This document shows positions 33,409 through 38,474 of a DNA stretch of 38,474 bases, in pieces. The position numbers were made by a program, and so were the translations under genes. The stretch's first letter is position 1. Each line of letters starts with the position of its first letter. Source of the stretch: Xylophilus ampelinus (GTDB lineage: Bacteria; Pseudomonadota; Gammaproteobacteria; Burkholderiales; Burkholderiaceae_C); NCBI RefSeq assembly GCF_901875635.1, contig NZ_CABFMN010000118.1, forward strand, positions 1 through 38,474, in the 5' to 3' direction. The notes under the pieces were generated by a model that did not search any database, was not told where the DNA came from, and was given only the letters and a program-made list of their open reading frames with translations.

Positions 33409-34758
33409 CTAGCGCAGCTTCTTGACCAGCACCTGGCTCTTGCGGTCCCAGTTGTATTTCTTCTTGCGCGCCTCGGGCAGCCAGTCGGGGTTGACCTGTT
33501 GGAAGCCGCGCTTGATGAACCAGTGCATGGTGCGGGTGGTCAGCACGAAGATGCTGTCCAGGCCCGCGGCGCGGGCGCGGTGCTCGATGCGTTTGAGCAG
33601 CTTCTCGCCGTCGCCCTGGCCCTGCGACTGGGGCGACACGGTGAGCGCCGCCATCTCCGCCGTCTTCGCCTCGGGGTAGGGGTAGAGCGCGGCGCAGCCG
33701 AAGATCACGCCGTCGTGCTCGACCACCGTGTACTGGTGGATGTCGCGCTCGATCTCGGTGCGGCTGCGCTTGACCAGCGTGCCGTCGCGCTCGAAGGGCT
33801 CGATCAGCTGCAGGATGCCGCCGATGTCGTCCACCTCGGCCTCGCGCACCGATTCCAGCTTCTCGTCGATCACCATGGTGCCGATGCCGTCGTGCACGTA
33901 GATCTCCAGCAGCAGCGCGCCGTCCACGGCAAAGGGCAGGATGTGGTTGCGCTCCACGCCGGCCTCGCAGGCCTTGACGCAGTGCTGCAGGTAGAAGGCG
34001 GTGTCGGTGGGCCGCTGCGCGGGCGCCAACTGCGTCAGCAACTGGCGGGCGGTGTCCAGCGGCAGCTCGGTGTCGATCGGGTTGTCTTCGCTCACCGGCA
34101 GGTTCACGTCGAGCGGAATGCCGGGAATCTCGGTCAGGAAGATCAGCTTGTCGGCCTGGATGGAGATGGCCACGCTGGTCGCGACCTCTTCCATCGTCAG
34201 GTTGAAGGCCTCGCCGGTCGGCGAGAAGCCGAACGGCGACATCAGCACCATGGCGCCGAAATCCAGCGTGCGGCGGATGCCCGCCACATCGACCTTGCGC
34301 ACCAGGCCCGAGTGCTGGAAGTCCACGCCGTCCACCACACCCACCGGCCGCGCGGTGATGAAGTTGCCCGAGATCATGCGCACCGTGGAGCCCGCCATCG
34401 GCGTGTTGGGCAGCCCCTGGCTGAAGGCGGCCTCGATCTCGTAGCGCAGCTGGCCGGCGGCCTCCTGGGCGCAGTCCAGCGCCACCTCGTCGGTGATGCG
34501 GATGCCGTGCGAGTACTTCGCCTCGTGGCCCTTGGCGCGCAGCTGCTCGTTCACCTGCGGCCGGAAACCGTGCACCAGCACGATCTTCACGCCCATGGAC
34601 TGGATCAGCGCCAGGTCCTGCGCGATCGACGGCAGCTTGCCCGCCGCGATGGCCTCGCCCGCCACCGCCACCACGAAGGTCTTGCCCCGGTGCGTGTGGA
34701 TGTAGGGCGCCACCGAGCGGAACCAGGGGACGAAGGTGAAGTTGAAGACGGCGGACAT
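33409..34758 (-). CDS. argA: N-acetylglutamate synthase (amino-acid acetyltransferase)
   Basis: This 449-residue enzyme makes N-acetylglutamate from glutamate and acetyl-CoA, the first step of arginine synthesis. The N-terminal amino-acid-kinase-like domain (about 1-295) has FVVAVAGEAIAAGKLP, IVLVHGFRPQVNEQL and TEIPGIPLDVNLPVS; the C-terminal GNAT domain (about 300-449) has EKTAEMAAL-like EAKTAEMAALTVSPQSQGQG (acetyl-CoA loop) and FIKRGFQQVNPDWLP. E. coli ArgA has 443 residues. It is divergent from the autotransporter gene and probably feedback-controlled by arginine, as in the family. Confidence 0.96.
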   Translation of the reverse strand: MSAVFNFTFVPWFRSVAPYIHTHRGKTFVVAVAGEAIAAGKLPSIAQDLALIQSMGVKIVLVHGFRPQVNEQLRAKGHEAKYSHGIRITDEVALDCAQEAAGQLRYEIEAAFSQGLPNTPMAGSTVRMISGNFITARPVGVVDGVDFQHSGLVRKVDVAGIRRTLDFGAMVLMSPFGFSPTGEAFNLTMEEVATSVAISIQADKLIFLTEIPGIPLDVNLPVSEDNPIDTELPLDTARQLLTQLAPAQRPTDTAFYLQHCVKACEAGVERNHILPFAVDGALLLEIYVHDGIGTMVIDEKLESVREAEVDDIGGILQLIEPFERDGTLVKRSRTEIERDIHQYTVVEHDGVIFGCAALYPYPEAKTAEMAALTVSPQSQGQGDGEKLLKRIEHRARAAGLDSIFVLTTRTMHWFIKRGFQQVNPDWLPEARKKKYNWDRKSQVLVKKLR

Positions 34759-34965
34759 GGGCTACGTCGGAGGACAGGGGCGGGCGGGAGGGCGGATTGT
34801 CTACGAAGGACGCTGACGCCCTGGGCGGCCGGCAGTTTTTCACGCGTGGGCACGGTGTTCACGGCAGCACTGTGGCGTGATTGATAACCAAAGACTTATG
34901 TCACGGCGGGTGTGTGGGGTGTGTCGATAGACTTTACGTTTGTAAAAAGACGACGAGGAGCGGAC
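34759..34965. promoter_or_regulatory. Divergent intergenic region of argA and the autotransporter
   Basis: This 207-base gap becomes clearly AT-richer near the autotransporter (TTGATAACCAAAGACTTATG, ACTTTACGTTTGTAAAAAGA). TTGATA (34881-34886) and TAGACT (34928-34933) are promoter-like but not correctly spaced as a pair. GAGGAG at 34955-34960 is the ribosome-binding site for the GTG start at 34966. Confidence 0.4.
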
Positions 34966-37900
34966 GTGAACAAGACCTATCGGAGTGTGTGGAGCGATGC
35001 GACAGGGACATGCGTCGCTGCACCCGAATTCGCCAAAGGATGTGGCCCCAGCGCCGTCGGCGGGCGAAGCACGGTTACGGTCGTATTGCTCGCCGCGGCG
35101 TCGAGCCTTCTTGTGACGTCGGCGCTCGCCGCGGAGTGTGGGGGCACGCCAGGAGCCACGGTCACTGCCTCGGGCGGCACCGCGTGTGTTGTCACGGGAA
35201 ACAACGGTACCGACTACAACTACGCGACGATCAGCGTGACAGGCGCTGGTACCCAGGCCAGCTTTGTCAGCCCCGACGAAATCACGCCTGCCAACTTCAC
35301 CGCGAAGGCCACCATCAACAGTGTCGGTGTTGTTACGGTGGGGCCGGGGGCGCAGGCTGTTTTCACAGGCGATCTGGCGGTCACGGCGGTCGGCGGCAGC
35401 AACGCGAGGGGCATCCACAACCCAGGCGCGGGCAGCAGCGTCGTGGTCGGTGGCAATCTGCAGATCGTTCATGGGCAGGGGGGGGCCGCCGGGGCCGCGC
35501 TGGAAACCGGTGACATCCTGGTGCAAGGCACCACGATCCTCAGCACTTCGGGCGCGGGGGCCGCCACCGGGGCGCGGCTGTGGGGAAAGAGCCATTTCGT
35601 CGGCGATGCAACCATCACGCAAACAGGCACGCCGGGGCAGGGCATCAACAACGCTGCTCTGTATGTCAATTCGTCGGTCACCAACACGAATGCCTTTGAC
35701 GGCAAGTTGACCGTGAGCAACCAGGCCAACTCGGCCCCGGCGATCTACCAGGGGAACGGAACCGTTGTCGTGGGAGGCGCGCTCGATGTGAGATCAACGG
35801 GCAATGCCTCGCCTGCGATTCAGGTTTTGGCCGGCACGTTCACAGCGTTGGACGCTGCCGTGATCGACACGAAGGGGACCAGCAGCCACGGGTTGGAGGT
35901 GTCCGGAGCCAGCGCCGCTGCATCGCTCGGCCAGGTCGGAATCACGACCGCCGGAGCCGGTGCGCATGGCATCTACGCACACAACGGCGGAACGATCACC
36001 ACCAAGGGCAGCACGGAGATTTCTACGGCAGGCGCTGGTGCATCGGCGGTGTACGTCGCCGATGCGAACGCCGTGGCGACCGTCGGTTCGCTCACCGCAA
36101 GCACGTCGGCCGCGAACACCGCAGCCGTCGTGGCGACGGGATCAGGTCAGGTCAACCTGACGCAGGGCGCGACCATCAACGTCAATTCAGGTGTTGGGCT
36201 GTGGGCTTTGACGGGCGGCCAGATCGTCGGCAAGGGCCTTGTCACGGTCAATGGCTTCAACTTCAATTCAGCGGATCAGGACGGTGGCGTCATTGCCACA
36301 GGGACGGGCTCCGGCGTTCAGCTCGAGAACGTCACGGTACAGAACTTCGGCGCAGCGTCGTCCTCCGGCATTGGCGTGCGCCAAGGCGGCTCCGTGCAGG
36401 TCTCGGGCGTCGCGCAAGTCGCCCTCGGCGCGGGCGACTACCTCACACCGATCGACACGCAGGGTTCGGGGTCCTCGATCGCCTTGGGGACATCGACTGC
36501 CGTCACTCTGGTCGGAAGTGCATCGGGCGGGGCCGGCATCGCCGCAGAACTGGGAGCCGGACGCATCACCGCGGCGGGCCCAGTGTCCGTACGCACCGAA
36601 GGCACCCTTGGCATCTTTGCGGCAACGGGCAGCAGCATCGCGCTGAAAGGCATCGACGTGCAAGTGGGCGTCGACGTGAACGGCGACAGTACGCTCGCCG
36701 GGCAGAACCACCCCGGCAGCGCAGGCGTGTATGTCGCGCAGCAGGGCAGCATCAGTTTTGAAAACGCCACCGTGGTGAACAACCTGTGGCGTGGCCTCTA
36801 TGCGCAGGGCAGCGGCAATTCGGCGGTGGCGGCCAGCATCACCGGGACCGGCCATGCCGACATCACCACCGTGCTCGACGCCGGTGGCGGTCGCACCGGC
36901 ACCGCCGACGCGGTGCGTGCCGAAGCCCTGGGCGCAACGATCACCCTGGGCAGTGTGACGACGCGAACCACCGGCGCCCAGAGCGCGGGCCTTCGTGCTG
37001 TCGATGGGGGTGTCATCGAACTGACCGGCGGCACGGGCCGGAACAATGACATCGTCACTACCGGCGGTGTACAGGGTTACGGCATCGAAGCGCGAGGGAT
37101 CGGCTCGTCGGTCACCATTCGGGACGCCGACACCGTCGTGAACACCTCCGCAGCAGACAGCCACGGCGTGTTCGCCAGTGGCGGTGCGACGGTCAGTGCC
37201 ACGAACCTTTCCGTCGCGACCGCAGGGCCGTCATCCGACGGCATTCGCGCCGTGAGCGGCAGCACCGTGACCGCCACCGGCGCCATGAACGTCAATGTTA
37301 CGGGGCCGAGCCCAGGTCCCGCTTGCGGCCAGGGGGTGGCGATCTGCGTGACGGGCGACGGTTCCGCGGTGACGGGCGGCAGCACGGTCGCCGCGAGCGC
37401 GATCCGTTCCACGGGCACCGCGGTGCGCCTCGAATCCGGCGCCAACATGGTCGCCACACTGAACAACGCCACCCTCACCACCGCAGGTGGCAGCAGCGAC
37501 CTCATTTCGGTCAACGGGGCCACCGGGACCTCAGCGCTGAACCTCCGCAACAGCACCGCCACGGCGGGCTCCGGCGGCCTGCTGCTCAACGTGGCCACCG
37601 GCAGCACCTTCGCCTTCGACAACGACAGGACGACGCTGACCGGCGATATCAAGGCCAGCGCCGACAGCACGGTGAACATGACGCTCACCAACGGTTCCTT
37701 CCTCACCGGTAGGATCGATCCGGTCAACCTGAAGATCGACGCCAGCAGCCGATGGGACGTGACCGGTGATTCGGTGCTGGGCACGCTGAGCCATGCCGGC
37801 ACGCTCAACATGCTGCCGGGCGCCGGCGGGCTGGGCGGCACGTACAAGACGGTCACTGTCGGCAACTACGTAGGCAACGGCGGGCGCATCAACCTCAACA

Positions 37901-38474
37901 CCTACCTGGGCGCCGACAACTCGCCAAGCGACAAGCTGGTGATCGACGGCGGAACCGCGAGCGGCAGCACCATGCTGGGCATCACGAATGCCGGCGGCGG
38001 CGGTGCGCCGACCGTGGGCAAGGGCATCCAGGTGGTGCAGGCGACGGGTGGCGCGACGACGGCCTCCAGCGCCTTCTCGCTGGCGACCCCAGTCAGCGCC
38101 GGTGCGTACGACTACTCGCTGGTGCGCAACGTCGACGAGAGCTGGTACCTCACGTCTGCGCTGGTACCACCTCCGCCGCCGCCTCCTCCGAGTCCGCCCA
38201 GCCCACCGGCACCACCGGCACCGCCGGCGCCGCCTGCGCCGCCGGCACCCGCGCCGGCCAGCCTGCCCAACTACCGCCAGGAGACCTCGCTGTATGCGGC
38301 GGTGCCCGCGCTGGCGGCCCTGCACAGCGCAGCCACCATGGACAGCTTCCACGAGCGGCTCGGCGCGGCCGGCTACGCCGCAGGCGAAGGCGGCCAGCCC
38401 TCGCGCCTGTGGGTGCGCGTGCTGGGCAGCAACGGCGAACGCAAGGGCGATGCGTTGGGCATCTACGGGCGCAA
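34966..38474 (+). CDS. Type V autotransporter, 3' end beyond the window
   Basis: The frame is open from GTG at 34966 to the window end (about 1169 codons). Residues 1-25 (MNKTYRSVWSDATGTCVAAP) form an extended signal-peptide region of the ESPR type, followed by the hydrophobic core VTVVLLAAASSLLVTSALAA. The passenger (about 60-940) is made of Gly/Thr/Ser/Ala-rich beta-helix rungs such as TTAGAGAHGIYAHNGGTITT. A pertactin-like autochaperone segment follows (about 940-1065, GTYKTVTVGNYVGNGGRINL, LVRNVDESWYLTSAL). Then comes a Pro-rich linker of PPS/PPA units (38164-38262) and the start of the beta-barrel (YRQETSLYAAVPAL). It is secreted through its own barrel to the surface; adhesin or similar role is inferred. 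Confidence 0.9.
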   Translation, partial: MNKTYRSVWSDATGTCVAAPEFAKGCGPSAVGGRSTVTVVLLAAASSLLVTSALAAECGGTPGATVTASGGTACVVTGNNGTDYNYATISVTGAGTQASFVSPDEITPANFTAKATINSVGVVTVGPGAQAVFTGDLAVTAVGGSNARGIHNPGAGSSVVVGGNLQIVHGQGGAAGAALETGDILVQGTTILSTSGAGAATGARLWGKSHFVGDATITQTGTPGQGINNAALYVNSSVTNTNAFDGKLTVSNQANSAPAIYQGNGTVVVGGALDVRSTGNASPAIQVLAGTFTALDAAVIDTKGTSSHGLEVSGASAAASLGQVGITTAGAGAHGIYAHNGGTITTKGSTEISTAGAGASAVYVADANAVATVGSLTASTSAANTAAVVATGSGQVNLTQGATINVNSGVGLWALTGGQIVGKGLVTVNGFNFNSADQDGGVIATGTGSGVQLENVTVQNFGAASSSGIGVRQGGSVQVSGVAQVALGAGDYLTPIDTQGSGSSIALGTSTAVTLVGSASGGAGIAAELGAGRITAAGPVSVRTEGTLGIFAATGSSIALKGIDVQVGVDVNGDSTLAGQNHPGSAGVYVAQQGSISFENATVVNNLWRGLYAQGSGNSAVAASITGTGHADITTVLDAGGGRTGTADAVRAEALGATITLGSVTTRTTGAQSAGLRAVDGGVIELTGGTGRNNDIVTTGGVQGYGIEARGIGSSVTIRDADTVVNTSAADSHGVFASGGATVSATNLSVATAGPSSDGIRAVSGSTVTATGAMNVNVTGPSPGPACGQGVAICVTGDGSAVTGGSTVAASAIRSTGTAVRLESGANMVATLNNATLTTAGGSSDLISVNGATGTSALNLRNSTATAGSGGLLLNVATGSTFAFDNDRTTLTGDIKASADSTVNMTLTNGSFLTGRIDPVNLKIDASSRWDVTGDSVLGTLSHAGTLNMLPGAGGLGGTYKTVTVGNYVGNGGRINLNTYLGADNSPSDKLVIDGGTASGSTMLGITNAGGGGAPTVGKGIQVVQATGGATTASSAFSLATPVSAGAYDYSLVRNVDESWYLTSALVPPPPPPPPSPPSPPAPPAPPAPPAPPAPAPASLPNYRQETSLYAAVPALAALHSAATMDSFHERLGAAGYAAGEGGQPSRLWVRVLGSNGERKGDALGIYGR
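35478..35485 (+). repeat. G8 homopolymer inside the autotransporter passenger
   Basis: Eight consecutive Gs occur near codon 171 of the surface protein. Poly-G tracts of this length in surface-protein genes can slip and switch the frame on and off. In the sequence as given the frame is intact. Confidence 0.8.

Noticed and set aside
38164..38262. Repetitive CCGCC-type DNA considered as a CRISPR or tandem array
   Set aside because: It is codon-level repetition encoding a Pro/Ala linker between the passenger and barrel. There are no spacers or regular palindromic repeats.
37531..38352. Arg-rich frame opposite the autotransporter
   Set aside because: It is antisense to the passenger and Pro-rich linker. 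The Arg/Gly strings come from reading the Pro codons backwards.

Overview
The window looks like a chromosomal segment of a high-GC betaproteobacterium. It is most likely from Burkholderiales, family Comamonadaceae (Variovorax, Acidovorax or Hydrogenophaga-like). The reasons are the gene orders (yebC-purD-hemF-nadD-rsfS-rlmH-maf-rng; tolB-pal-cpoB-tcdA-tRNA-Lys; dapC-dapD-pilU-dapE-prmB), the very high GC with G/C-ending codons, and several copies of a short hairpin repeat with arms GCTAT...ATAGC followed by a GCGCCCG...CGGGCGC stem, which I recall as typical of this family. Genus assignment is inference.

Region by region. (1) 332-4261, minus strand: a tight four-gene operon with two 4-base overlaps and one 34-base overlap. 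It encodes a flavin-dependent halogenase-like oxidoreductase, an FkbO/Hyg5/XanB2-type chorismatase, a 1-acylglycerol-3-phosphate-type acyltransferase and a family 2 glycosyltransferase. This is the edge of an aryl-polyene/xanthomonadin-like pigment cluster whose remaining genes probably lie to the left of the window. (2) 4468-11366, plus strand: a housekeeping operon for a YebC regulator, purine, heme and NAD synthesis, ribosome silencing and methylation, a Maf nucleotide pyrophosphatase and RNase G. It ends at a terminator shared with convergent msbA. (3) 11449-16877: msbA, divergent from tolB-pal-cpoB (envelope integrity and cell division), then tcdA. (4) 16969-18790: tRNA-Lys(TTT) with a strong terminator, an AraC-type regulator, a VOC/PhnB-like protein and a small hypothetical protein. 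(5) 19022-27393, minus strand: the succinylase-branch diaminopimelate genes dapC, dapD and dapE with pilU embedded, then prmB, an ABC-F ATPase of the YheS type and an EcsC/DUF697-like protein. (6) 27560-30653, plus strand: an amidase, an apparent AzlC-AzlD in-frame fusion and a short-chain dehydrogenase. (7) 30659-38474: a more accessory-looking part. It holds a lipoprotein whose 3' end is duplicated in frame behind its stop codon, a secreted Ig-plus-alpha/beta-hydrolase gene interrupted by one amber codon, argA, and the 5' 3.5 kb of a large type V autotransporter that runs off the window.

The observations most worth following are: the halogenase/chorismatase operon; the family repeat inserted in frame inside two essential-type genes (nadD and dapE); the AzlC/AzlD deletion-fusion; the amber-split secreted hydrolase and its lipoprotein neighbour with the duplicated tail; the histone-H1-like tail on RsfS; and a 39-bp near-perfect inverted repeat between prmB and dapE.
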